The position numbers and the translations under genes were made by a program. The notes under the pieces were generated by a model. That model ran no database searches. It saw nothing but the letters and a program-made list of their open reading frames with translations, and was not told the origin of the DNA. Of a DNA stretch of 64,000 nt, positions 24,959 through 32,851 are shown piece by piece. The stretch lies in contig CALRQC020000032.1 of NCBI GenBank assembly GCA_943370215.1, forward strand, positions 4,780 to 68,779, given 5' to 3'. Within the stretch, counting starts at the first letter, position 1. Every line of letters starts with the position of its first letter. Source of the DNA: Niveispirillum sp943370215 (GTDB lineage: Bacteria; Pseudomonadota; Alphaproteobacteria; Azospirillales; Azospirillaceae).

Positions 24959-26760
24959 GCTGGCGCCCCCCGATGCATGGAGGCACGGACAATCTCCGAC
25001 ATATGGGCGGCGTTTGCCTGACGCAGCAAATGCAGTTCCGCCCCCAGCAGCCCCGCCAGGGTGGCCACGCTGTCACGCGGGCGGCGGGCAATATCGATAC
25101 AAAGGCATTTCAGCCCGTTGGCGCGATAGAGCCGGGCAATGGTCTCTGCCTGTCGTCCGGCCAGCGCCCGGTCAGCCGTGCCGTCCAGCGCGATATTGCC
25201 GCTGCCATCGGTCATCACCACCACGATGGGGGTGCTGCCCCGGCGGCGGGCGGCCAGCGCCATCTCCAGCCCCCGTTCCAGGCCAGACGCCAGCGGCGTC
25301 GGCCCGCCGCCGGGCAGGGCGGACAGTTTGCGCTTGGCGGCCACCAGTGACCGGGTCGGCGGCATCAGGATTTCCGCCGTCTTGCCCCGGAAGGCGATCA
25401 ATGACACCTCGTCCCGGCGGACATAGCAGGTGGCCAGCAATTGTTCGATGGCCCCCTTGGTTTCTCCCAACCGTTCCAGCGCGGTCGACCCCGACGCATC
25501 CACCACAAAAATGGCGGTCGATGGTTGCTGGTGCCGCCGCCGGCGATAACGGAAATCCTCCTTCCGGATCAGCGGATGGGTCGCCTCCGCCCCGGTGCGG
25601 GCTTGGTACAGGCGGGCGCGCAGCCGCTGCCAGGGGGCGGCGGCGCGCAGGGTTTCCACCAGATCGGGCCTGGCATCGGGGAAGGGGGGCCTGCTGCTGC
25701 TGCCAAACGGGCGGCCGCGCCTGGCATGGCGGGTTGCAGCCCCGCCCTTGCCGGTCTTTCGGCCTTGTCGGGCCGCCCTTTCACTGACGGACAGCGACAG
25801 CCCCTCCACGGTACCCTGTTCAATGGCAGTCAGCAGTTCGGTCAGGTTATCCAGCCCGCCCCCGTCACCATCGCCCTCCCCGCTGCCGGCAGGGGGCGGT
25901 TGCTCCGGGGTGCTGGTGGGGCCGGGTGTTGGCTGTTCGGGTTGGGGCTGGCGATGCTCCAACCGGATGCCCAGGCAAAGGCGCAGGGCCGCCACGGCGT
26001 CCGCCACCCCGGCAGACAGCCGCCCGTCAAGGGCGGCATGAATGCGCGTCACCTTTGTCAGATGGTGCAGAACCCGCAGGGAGCCGTGACCAGTCGCGGT
26101 GGCGATGGTGCAAAGCTGTTCCAGCATCCCATCATCCAGGCGGACGGATCGCCAGTCGATCGGCGGGGCAGGGGCCATGCCCAGCGGCGGCGCGCTGATG
26201 GTCCGCAGCGTCACACCCTCCAGACAGAGGTGAAGGCCCAACCGGTCGGACAGGCAGGGTGGGACCGTCTCCTCCGGGTCGATAGCCTCGTCCAACGCCA
26301 CCACGGCGAAGCGGCTGGGCTGTCGCCCCTCGGCGGCGGTGGGGTGCCGGGTCGGGCAGGCCTGTATATCCATGGTCGCCGCAATGATGGCCGCCGCCCC
26401 CAAATCCAGCCGTTCCGCCATGGGGATCAGCAGGATACCGCGATCGGCGGCAGCCAGGATTCCGCTGTCCCAGACAATGCGGCCGGCCTTCAGTGAACAG
26501 GCAATGTCCAGATGGCCACACAGGGCCGTCGCCGTGGCGCCGGGCGGCAATTTTCTGGCCGGTGTGGCGCTGGCGATCCGCCAGAGATGGTCCAGGAAAC
26601 AGTCACGGACCCCCGATGCCCGCGCCGTCAGCCACAGGCCGCCAATATCGGCCCCACCCACCGCCAGGATATGGGCGGCCAGGATGGCATCGCGCCAGCG
26701 ATCCTCGCTCTGCTGCTGCATGTCGGGGCAGGGCCCGTCGCTGGCGGCCCCGTCAGGCAT
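24955..26760 (-). CDS. bchD: Magnesium chelatase subunit D
   Basis: AAA+/VWA subunit that works with BchI and BchH to insert Mg2+ into protoporphyrin IX. About 601 residues. The N-terminal AAA-like domain is degenerate, a proline/glycine-rich linker (PEQPTPGPTSTPEQPPP) follows, and the C-terminal VWA domain has the MIDAS motif VVDASGSTALERLG and VVMTDGSGN. Start chosen at 26760, just inside the bchI 3' end; ATGs at 26766 and 26775 are alternatives and the frame is open to 26877. Confidence 0.93.
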   Translation of the reverse strand: MPDGAASDGPCPDMQQQSEDRWRDAILAAHILAVGGADIGGLWLTARASGVRDCFLDHLWRIASATPARKLPPGATATALCGHLDIACSLKAGRIVWDSGILAAADRGILLIPMAERLDLGAAAIIAATMDIQACPTRHPTAAEGRQPSRFAVVALDEAIDPEETVPPCLSDRLGLHLCLEGVTLRTISAPPLGMAPAPPIDWRSVRLDDGMLEQLCTIATATGHGSLRVLHHLTKVTRIHAALDGRLSAGVADAVAALRLCLGIRLEHRQPQPEQPTPGPTSTPEQPPPAGSGEGDGDGGGLDNLTELLTAIEQGTVEGLSLSVSERAARQGRKTGKGGAATRHARRGRPFGSSSRPPFPDARPDLVETLRAAAPWQRLRARLYQARTGAEATHPLIRKEDFRYRRRRHQQPSTAIFVVDASGSTALERLGETKGAIEQLLATCYVRRDEVSLIAFRGKTAEILMPPTRSLVAAKRKLSALPGGGPTPLASGLERGLEMALAARRRGSTPIVVVMTDGSGNIALDGTADRALAGRQAETIARLYRANGLKCLCIDIARRPRDSVATLAGLLGAELHLLRQANAAHMSEIVRASMHRGAPA

Positions 26761-27787
26761 GACCATGCCCGGCATCCAGGGCCGCCAAGGCGCGTTCAAT
26801 GCGGGGTGTGGTGCCGGCCTCGTCCATCGGGTCGCGGCGCAGCCGGTGGCACAGCACCATGGGTGCCACCGCTTCAATATCGGTCCAGGTCACCGCCATG
26901 CGCCCATCCAGCGCGGCGGCGGCGCGCCCGGCCCGCATCAGGGTCAATTCCCCCCGCATCCCGTCAATTCCCAGCCGCATACAAAGCTGTGACAGGCGGA
27001 ACAGGATGGCGTCCGGCACCGCCACCTGTTTCAGGATTTTGCGGGCCGCCACCACCTGGCTACCGATGGCGGCGTCCTGCTTGGCCCAGGTCGCCACGAA
27101 ACCATCAGGATCGCTTTCATAGGCATCGCGGCGGCGGATCACCTCAATCCGCAATTTCAGGTCCATGATGGTGCGGACCTCCACCGACAGGCCGAACCGG
27201 TCCAGCAATTGCGGCCGCAGGTCGCCTTCTTCGGGGTTGCCGCTGCCGACCAGCACGAAGCGGGCGGCATGGCGGATGCTCAACCCCTCCCGCTCCACCA
27301 CATTCACGCCCGATGCCGCCGCATCCAGCAGCAGATCGACCAGATGATCTTCCAGCAGGTTCACCTCGTCGATATAAAGGAATCCCCGGTTGGCGGCGGC
27401 CAGCAGCCCCGGTTCGAAGGCCCGTTCGCCGGCCACCAGCGCCTTTTCAATATCCAGGGCGCCGCAAACCCGGTCCTCCGTCGCCCCCAGCGGCAAATCG
27501 ACCATGGGCGTGCGTATCTTCACCAGCGCCGGCCTTTCCGTGCCGGTGGTGCGACAACGGGCACAGGCCGGCTGAGGATCGCCGGGCAGGCAATTATAGC
27601 GGCAGCCACTGCGCGTTTCGATCTTGGGCAGCAATTCGGCCAATGCCCGGACGGCGGTTGATTTGCCTGTGCCCCGGTCCCCCATCACCAGCACCCCGCC
27701 CAGCAACGGTTCCACCGCCGCCAACAGCAGGGCCTTCTTCATATCCTCCTGGCCAACGATGGCGGCGAACGGGAACGGCTTTGGCAT
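26753..27787 (-). CDS. bchI: Magnesium chelatase subunit I
   Basis: AAA+ ATPase of Mg-chelatase. 344 residues. Walker A GDRGTGKST (about 36-44), Walker B LYIDEVNLLEDHLVD and SGNPEEGDLRPQLLDRFG are all present. The ATG at 27787 (MPKPFPFAAIVG) fits the family; the open frame to 27937 runs through the promoter and is rejected. A PpsR-type palindrome starts 23 bp upstream, so the bchIDO-crtIB operon is likely repressed by oxygen. Confidence 0.96.
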   Translation of the reverse strand: MPKPFPFAAIVGQEDMKKALLLAAVEPLLGGVLVMGDRGTGKSTAVRALAELLPKIETRSGCRYNCLPGDPQPACARCRTTGTERPALVKIRTPMVDLPLGATEDRVCGALDIEKALVAGERAFEPGLLAAANRGFLYIDEVNLLEDHLVDLLLDAAASGVNVVEREGLSIRHAARFVLVGSGNPEEGDLRPQLLDRFGLSVEVRTIMDLKLRIEVIRRRDAYESDPDGFVATWAKQDAAIGSQVVAARKILKQVAVPDAILFRLSQLCMRLGIDGMRGELTLMRAGRAAAALDGRMAVTWTDIEAVAPMVLCHRLRRDPMDEAGTTPRIERALAALDAGHGHA

Positions 27788-27809
27788 CGGACGCGCTTCC
27801 CTTAAAAAG

Positions 27810-27827
27810 TGTAAACTTACATTGACA
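27810..27827. promoter_or_regulatory. PpsR/CrtJ-type palindrome upstream of bchI
   Basis: Sequence TGTAAACTTACATTGACA fits TGT-N12-ACA. Only a single clear copy is seen here, unlike the double sites at bchC and crtE/crtD; a partial TTGACA lies about 30 bp further upstream (27854-27859). Confidence 0.75.
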
Positions 27828-28008
27828 CTTTTTTGGGGCTTTAAGAAGGAGAAATTGACATAGGGGGTGGTACTGAGCGCATCCGACACAATGCGCTGGC
27901 GTCGGTGCTGGTTGGCCCCATGTGGCAGTGTCATCATGGATGAAGGGGCTGGGCTGTCAGCGGTCCTTCCTTCAACGTCGATCTACGTGATTATGGGATG
28001 CAGCAACG

Positions 28009-28058
28009 CAGCTAACCCACCGGCGATACGCGTTTGCGCGGCCCCGGTGGGTTAGCTG
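28009..28058. repeat. 15-bp perfect inverted repeat with 20-nt loop
   Basis: Arms 28009-28023 and 28044-28058 are perfectly complementary (CAGCTAACCCACCGG and its reverse complement). There is no T-run on either side, so it is not a standard intrinsic terminator. It lies between the bchI promoter and groEL. Confidence 0.6.
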
Positions 28059-28132
28059 TTGGCCCGGCGCTGAATTTCCGGGCCGCAGTCGCGTTGAAAT
28101 GGGTGCTGGTCTGAAAATGTCTTGGCGGGTAA

Positions 28133-28166
28133 ATCCGCTGCGGGCATTGGGGAACCCGCAGCGGAT
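28133..28166. repeat. 12-bp perfect inverted repeat downstream of groEL
   Basis: ATCCGCTGCGGG (28133-28144) pairs with 28155-28166. It is the second of three adjacent hairpins after groEL and has no flanking T-run. Confidence 0.55.
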
Positions 28167-28172
28167 CCCACA

Positions 28173-28212
28173 CCCCCTGTCGCCCGGCCGGAAGCTTCCC
28201 GGCGACAGGGGG
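28173..28212 (-). terminator. Hairpin after groEL, probable terminator
   Basis: CCCCCTGTCGCC (28173-28184) pairs perfectly with 28201-28212. It lies 19 bp beyond the groEL stop. A T-tract is lacking, so termination efficiency is uncertain. Confidence 0.5.
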
Positions 28213-28231
28213 CGTTTGGCGGAAGTCGGGA

Positions 28232-29860
28232 TCAGAAATCCAGGTCGCCGCCCGGTGCGGCGGGGCCGTTGGTCTTCTTTTCCGGCTTGTCGGTGATCAG
28301 GGCTTCGGTGGTGATCAGCAGCCCGGCGACAGACGCGGCATCCTGCAAGGCCACCCGCACCACCTTGGCCGGATCGATGATGCCGGCCTTCAGCAGGTCG
28401 GTGAATTCGCCCTTCTGCGCGTCATAGCCGTAATTGGTGTCAGTGCTTTCCAGCAGCTTGCCGGCCACCACCGAACCATCGGTGCCGGAATTCTCGGCAA
28501 TCTGGCGTACCGGGGCCTGCAGAGCCTTGCGGATGATATCGATGCCGGCCTTTTCATCGGCGTTCAGCGGTTCCACCGCCCCCAGCGCGCGGATGGCATA
28601 AAGCAGGGCGACACCGCCGCCGGGCACAATGCCTTCTTCAATGGCGGCACGGGTGGCGTGAACAGCATCGTCCACCCGGTCCTTGCGTTCCTTCACCTCA
28701 ATCTCGGTGGCCCCACCCACGCGGATGACGGCGATGCCGCCGGACAGTTTGGCTAGCCGTTCCTGCAGCTTCTCTCGGTCATAATCGCTGGTCGTCTCGG
28801 CGATCTGAGCCTTGATCTGGGCAATCCGCGCCTCGATATCGGCCTTGGCACCGGCACCATCGATGATGGTGGTGTCATCCTTGGTAATGCGCACCCGCCG
28901 GGCGGTACCCAGTTGCGACAGGCCGACATTCTCCAGCTTGATGCCCAGATCCTCCGACACCACCTCCCCGGCGGTGACGATGGCGATATCTTCCAGAATG
29001 GCCTTGCGGCGGTCGCCAAAGCCCGGTGCCTTGACGGCGGCGATCTTCAAGCCGCCGCGCAGCTTGTTCACCACCAGCGTGGCCAGCGCCTCGCCCTCCA
29101 CATCCTCTGCGATGATCAGCAGTGGGCGGGACGATTGCACCACCGCTTCCAGCAGCGGCAGGATCGGCTGCAGGCCCGACAGCTTCTTGTCGAAGATCAG
29201 GATATAGGGATTGTCCAGTTCGGCCACCAGCTTGTCGGCATTGGTGACGAAATAGGGGGAGAGATAGCCGCGGTCGAATTGCAGCCCTTCCACCACATCC
29301 AGTTCGGTTTCCAGGCTCTTGGCCTCTTCCACCGTGATCACGCCTTCATCGCCCACCTTGGCCACCGCCTTGGCGATGATTTCCCCGATGGCGCGTTCGC
29401 CATTGGCGGAAATGGTGGCGACCTGGGCCACCTCCTCATTGGTGGAAACCTTTTTCGACCGGGCCTGCACATCGGCCACCACGGCGGCCACGGCCCGGTC
29501 GATGCCACGGCGCAGATCGGTGGGGTTCAGCCCGGCGGCAACCGCCTTGGCCCCTTCGCGTGCAATGGCCTGGGCCAGCACGGTGGCGGTGGTGGTGCCA
29601 TCGCCGGCCAGATCGGCCGTCTTGGTGGCAACTTCCTTCACCAGTTGCGCGCCCAGATTCTCGAACTTGTCGGAAAGCTCGATCTCCTTGGCGACCGAGA
29701 CACCATCCTTGGTGATGCGCGGTGCGCCAAAGCTCTTTTCAATCACGACATTGCGGCCCTTCGGCCCCAGCGTCACCTTGACCGCATTGGCCAGAATATC
29801 GACCCCACGCAGCAGGCGTTCACGGGCGTCGGTGGAGAATTTCACATCCTTGGCAGCCAT
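28232..29860 (-). CDS. groEL: Chaperonin GroEL
   Basis: 60-kDa chaperonin, 542 residues, forming the double-ring folding machine with GroES. The N-terminus AAKDVKFSTDARERLL, the ATP-binding GDGTTTATVLAQAI and the DGVSVAKEIEL segment are intact. The C-terminus ends in PGGDLDF without the repeated GGM tail, which suggests a secondary, possibly specialised copy. It lies beside the PGC, 41 nt downstream of groES. Confidence 0.97.
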   Translation of the reverse strand: MAAKDVKFSTDARERLLRGVDILANAVKVTLGPKGRNVVIEKSFGAPRITKDGVSVAKEIELSDKFENLGAQLVKEVATKTADLAGDGTTTATVLAQAIAREGAKAVAAGLNPTDLRRGIDRAVAAVVADVQARSKKVSTNEEVAQVATISANGERAIGEIIAKAVAKVGDEGVITVEEAKSLETELDVVEGLQFDRGYLSPYFVTNADKLVAELDNPYILIFDKKLSGLQPILPLLEAVVQSSRPLLIIAEDVEGEALATLVVNKLRGGLKIAAVKAPGFGDRRKAILEDIAIVTAGEVVSEDLGIKLENVGLSQLGTARRVRITKDDTTIIDGAGAKADIEARIAQIKAQIAETTSDYDREKLQERLAKLSGGIAVIRVGGATEIEVKERKDRVDDAVHATRAAIEEGIVPGGGVALLYAIRALGAVEPLNADEKAGIDIIRKALQAPVRQIAENSGTDGSVVAGKLLESTDTNYGYDAQKGEFTDLLKAGIIDPAKVVRVALQDAASVAGLLITTEALITDKPEKKTNGPAAPGGDLDF

Positions 29861-29901
29861 GGCACAGGCTCCTTCGTCTCAAATGGTTTCGTATTGGGAA
29901 A

Positions 29902-30192
29902 TCAGCCGGTATAGACGCCGATGAGGTCGCTTTCCTTCAGGACCAGCAATTCCTCGCCGTTGATCTTGATCTCGGTGCCCGACCATTTGCCGAACAGCAC
30001 ACGGTCGCCCACCTTCACATCCAGCGGCACCAGCCGGCCCTGATCGTCACGGGCACCGGGTCCGATGGCCACCACCTCACCCTCCTGGGGCTTTTCCTTG
30101 GCGGTATCGGGGATGATGATGCCGCCCTTGGTCTTCTCTTCCTGGGCCAAACGGCGCAGGACGACACGGTCATGCAGGGGACGGAAGGACAT
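29902..30192 (-). CDS. groES: Co-chaperonin GroES
   Basis: 10-kDa lid of the chaperonin, 96 residues, with the standard N-terminus FRPLHDRVVLRRL, the mobile-loop region EEKTKGGIIIPDTAKEKPQE and GDRVLFGKWSGTEIKING. Preceded by a GAGGAG Shine-Dalgarno. No CIRCE inverted repeat (TTAGCACTC-N9-GAGTGCTAA) is seen upstream, so HrcA control is not indicated. Confidence 0.97.
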   Translation of the reverse strand: MSFRPLHDRVVLRRLAQEEKTKGGIIIPDTAKEKPQEGEVVAIGPGARDDQGRLVPLDVKVGDRVLFGKWSGTEIKINGEELLVLKESDLIGVYTG

Positions 30193-30574
30193 ATCCTGAT
30201 GCTCCTCAATTCCTCAAACCCAATGGCGCCCGCCACGCGGCACGCCGTTGATGTGGATTAGCATAAAACTACATTTCCTATTTACGCAATATGGATTTTA
30301 TCACAAAAATTATGTGTTATTATGTGTTGAATCGGCAGGATGGACGGATTTCCCATGTTTTTTATGGCGTCAAGCGTCTTATGAGTTTTTAAAATATATA
30401 AGTTGAATATTTTTAAATATTTCAGGATGTAGTGAATAATTAAGCACGAAAATTATGCAATTGATAAAAACTCAAGCATCAATTCATTGACCATAACTCT
30501 GGAATCATTCTAGCGTTTCTATATCGCACTGCGGCATCGGGCCGATCACTCCTTTGTGCGGGCAATGGATCATC
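30193..30574. other. AT-rich intergenic region groES / amine oxidase
   Basis: 382 bp between divergent genes, clearly more AT-rich than the rest of the window, especially 30280-30480. It contains a direct repeat of TATGTGTT (30311-30318 and 30321-30328). The promoters of groESL and of the amine oxidase must lie here, but I see no strong sigma-70, sigma-32 or CIRCE element. Confidence 0.65.
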
Positions 30575-32173
30575 ATGACAATGAAATTGACGCGGCGCGA
30601 TCTGCTGCGCCGGGCTGCCGTCACCGGTGGTTATGGTGCCACCTATATGTTGATGCAGGGTTTGGGGATCATGGCGGCCCCCGCCGCCTATGCGGGGCCG
30701 CCTGATCTGCCGGCGGGGCTGGGCGGGGGGCGTCATGTCGCCGTGCTGGGGGCTGGCGTTGCCGGGCTGGTGGCGGCGCATGAGCTGGAAAAGGCCGGCT
30801 TCCGCGTCACCCTGCTGGAGGCGCGCCAGCGGCTGGGCGGTCGCACCTGGACCATCCGCGACGGCGACAGTATCGAGCATCTGGGCCATGAACCACAGGT
30901 GGCACGCCTTTCCCCCGGCATCGGCTTCAATGCCGGCCCGGCCCGCATCCCCAGCCATCACGAAGCGCTGTTGTCCTATATCCGCGCCCTGAAGGTGCCG
31001 CTGGAGGTGGAGGTGAACAGCAGCCGCAGCGCCTGGCACCTTTCCCCCACGGTCAATGGCGGCCAACCGGTGCGCCAGCGCCAATTGGTCAATGATACGC
31101 GCGGCTGGCTGTCGGAATTGCTGGGCAAGGCGACGAAGCGCGGCGCGCTGGATGGGGAATTGACGGCAGAGGACAAGGACAGGCTGCTGGCCTTCCTGCG
31201 CGCCTATGGCGATCTGGATGCCGATGGCGCCTTCAAGGGCACGGAACGGTCAGGCTATCTGCGCACCCCCGGTGCCGCCGACCAGACGGGCCAAGCCGTC
31301 GCCCCCTTGCCGTTGCGCGATCTGTTCAGCCCCGACACCCTGCCCAGCCTGCTGTTTGAGGATAATATCCTGATGCAGGCCACGATGTTCCAGCCCACCG
31401 GCGGGATGGACCGCATCACGGAGGCGTTGGGCGCCAGCCTGCGCCCCGGCACCATCCGGCGCGGGGCGGTGGTCACATCCATCCGCCGGGCGGGGGAGGG
31501 GGTTGCCATCACCTGGCGGGACAATGGCACGGGAAAGGAGCAGCGGCTGCTGGTCGATCAGGCCATTGTCACCCTGCCACTGCCCATCCTGGCCCGCACC
31601 GACAATGATTTCCCGGCCCCGGTGAAGGCGGCCATCGCCGCTGCCACCTATGACCATGCCAACAAGGTGGCGTTTGAGGCCCCGCGCTTCTGGGAGGCGG
31701 AGCAGATTTACGGCGGTATCTCCTTCACCGGGGGGGAGAACAGCCTGATCTGGTATCCGTCCGACCATTTCAATGCGCCCACCGGGTTGCTGGTCGGTGC
31801 CTATAATATCGGGGCCAATGCCGCCGCCTTCCAGGCGCTGCCGCTGGCCGAACAGGTGGCCCGCACCCGGGCGGCGGTGGCCCGGGTGCATCCCGGCAGC
31901 GCCCCCCATCTGCAGCGTGGGCTGGCCATCAACTGGCGGCTGATCCCCTTCAACGAGGGGCCGTGGCTGCATTGGGAGGTGGATGGCAATGCCCCCGCCG
32001 CCTATGCCCTGCTGAACCAGCCCATCGGCCCCATCCATCTGGCCGGCGCGCATCTGAGCCAGCTTCCAAGCTGGCAGGAAGGGGCCGTGCTGTCGGCCCA
32101 GCGTGCCGTCACGGCCATTGCCCACCGTACCGCCGCCGGCGGTGCCGACATCAAAACCAGTCTGAAAGGTTGA
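30575..32173 (+). CDS. Tat-exported FAD amine / L-amino-acid oxidase
   Basis: Flavin-containing amine oxidase of about 532 residues, expected to oxidise an amine or L-amino acid to an imine with release of H2O2 or reduction of another acceptor. The N-terminus KLTRRDLLRRAAVTGG is a twin-arginine signal, so the enzyme is periplasmic or secreted. The Rossmann motif VAVLGAGVAGLVAAHELEKAG, GGRTWTIRD and the C-terminal GPIHLAGAHLSQLPSWQEGAVLSAQ FAD region fit the family. The start is the ATG at 30575 (or 30581); the TTG at 30554 is less likely. It is followed after 4 nt by a secreted RidA-family gene. Confidence 0.85.
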   Translation: MTMKLTRRDLLRRAAVTGGYGATYMLMQGLGIMAAPAAYAGPPDLPAGLGGGRHVAVLGAGVAGLVAAHELEKAGFRVTLLEARQRLGGRTWTIRDGDSIEHLGHEPQVARLSPGIGFNAGPARIPSHHEALLSYIRALKVPLEVEVNSSRSAWHLSPTVNGGQPVRQRQLVNDTRGWLSELLGKATKRGALDGELTAEDKDRLLAFLRAYGDLDADGAFKGTERSGYLRTPGAADQTGQAVAPLPLRDLFSPDTLPSLLFEDNILMQATMFQPTGGMDRITEALGASLRPGTIRRGAVVTSIRRAGEGVAITWRDNGTGKEQRLLVDQAIVTLPLPILARTDNDFPAPVKAAIAAATYDHANKVAFEAPRFWEAEQIYGGISFTGGENSLIWYPSDHFNAPTGLLVGAYNIGANAAAFQALPLAEQVARTRAAVARVHPGSAPHLQRGLAINWRLIPFNEGPWLHWEVDGNAPAAYALLNQPIGPIHLAGAHLSQLPSWQEGAVLSAQRAVTAIAHRTAAGGADIKTSLKG

Positions 32174-32177
32174 TCCC

Positions 32178-32678
32178 ATGCGCGTTCCGCTTCGTCTGCT
32201 GGCCCTGCTGTGGCTGGGTCTTCCGGTTACTGCCCAGGCACAGGAGATTGTGCGCACCCCGATCCCCGGATCGGACTTCCCGATTGCCGCCGCCGTCACG
32301 GTGCCGCCGGGTGCGACCCTGACCTATCTGTCTGGTGCCTTGCCGGCGGTGGCCAAGCCCGACGCCCCGAAGGGCAGTGTGGAAACCTATGGCGATACGG
32401 AGGCCCAGACCCTTTCCGTGCTGTCCAAGCTGGAGGCCGGGTTGAAGGCCCAGGGGCTGGGCTTCGGCGATGTGGTGCAGGCCCATGTCTATCTGGTGGG
32501 CGATCCGGGCAAGGGTGGGGAGATTGATTTCGCCGGCCTGCAAAAGGCCTGGAGCCGCCATTTCGGCACCCAGGCCCAGCCCAACAGGCCGGCCCGCAGC
32601 ACCGTGAAGGTGGCGGGCCTGGTGCTGCCCGGCGCCCTGGTGGAGATCGAGTTCCTCGCCGCCAAGGTGAAAAAATAA
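32178..32678 (+). CDS. Secreted RidA-family protein
   Basis: RidA/YjgF/UK114 fold protein of 166 residues with a cleavable Sec signal (VPLRLLALLWLGLPVTAQAQ). RidA proteins hydrolyse reactive imines or enamines, or bind small ligands. Most are cytoplasmic; this one carries an export signal. The core includes TYLSGALPAVAKPD, VVQAHVYLVGDPG and the C-terminal ALVEIEFLAAKVKK. The conserved arginine of active RidA appears plausible in RPARSTVKVAGL. Being 4 nt behind a Tat-exported amine oxidase, it may clear the imine product in the periplasm; that link is inference. Confidence 0.85.
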   Translation: MRVPLRLLALLWLGLPVTAQAQEIVRTPIPGSDFPIAAAVTVPPGATLTYLSGALPAVAKPDAPKGSVETYGDTEAQTLSVLSKLEAGLKAQGLGFGDVVQAHVYLVGDPGKGGEIDFAGLQKAWSRHFGTQAQPNRPARSTVKVAGLVLPGALVEIEFLAAKVKK

Positions 32679-32703
32679 GGGCGTTTCCTCTTCGCCGGCA
32701 TTT

Positions 32704-32736
32704 CCCGTCATCCCGACCTGAAGCCGGGATGACGGG
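32704..32736. repeat. REP-like palindrome / possible terminator
   Basis: CCCGTCATCCCG (32704-32715) pairs perfectly with 32725-32736 around a 9-nt loop. This matches the common GTCATCCCG-type intergenic palindrome of Alphaproteobacteria. It lies 26 bp after the RidA stop and no T-run follows, so it may only attenuate transcription. Confidence 0.6.
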
Positions 32737-32851
32737 TCAATAGAAGCCCCCCATCACCCGACCAGCTTTCATGCCGCAACCGGCGCCAACCTGCGCGCCG
32801 GAACGGCCCCCCTTGTGCCAAAGCCAACAAAATCAACAGGAAGAGAGCCAA

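Larger units (their letters stand above)
27788..28231. other. Intergenic region bchI / groEL
   Basis: 444 bp between the start of bchI and the end of groEL. It holds the bchI promoter region with a PpsR-type site (27810-27827), then three perfect inverted repeats (28009-28058, 28133-28166, 28173-28212). A 62-codon plus-strand frame at 27867 has no supportable identity. Confidence 0.7.

Noticed and set aside
27867..28055. 62-codon plus-strand frame between bchI and groEL
   Set aside because: No ribosome-binding site, no homology I can recognise, and it runs into an inverted repeat.
28009..28058. Possible tRNA or riboswitch at the 15-bp inverted repeat
   Set aside because: The arm and loop lengths do not make a tRNA cloverleaf, and no known riboswitch core is visible.
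30193..30300. CIRCE element or sigma-32 promoter upstream of groES
   Set aside because: No TTAGCACTC-N9-GAGTGCTAA repeat and no convincing heat-shock -35/-10 were found on the minus strand.
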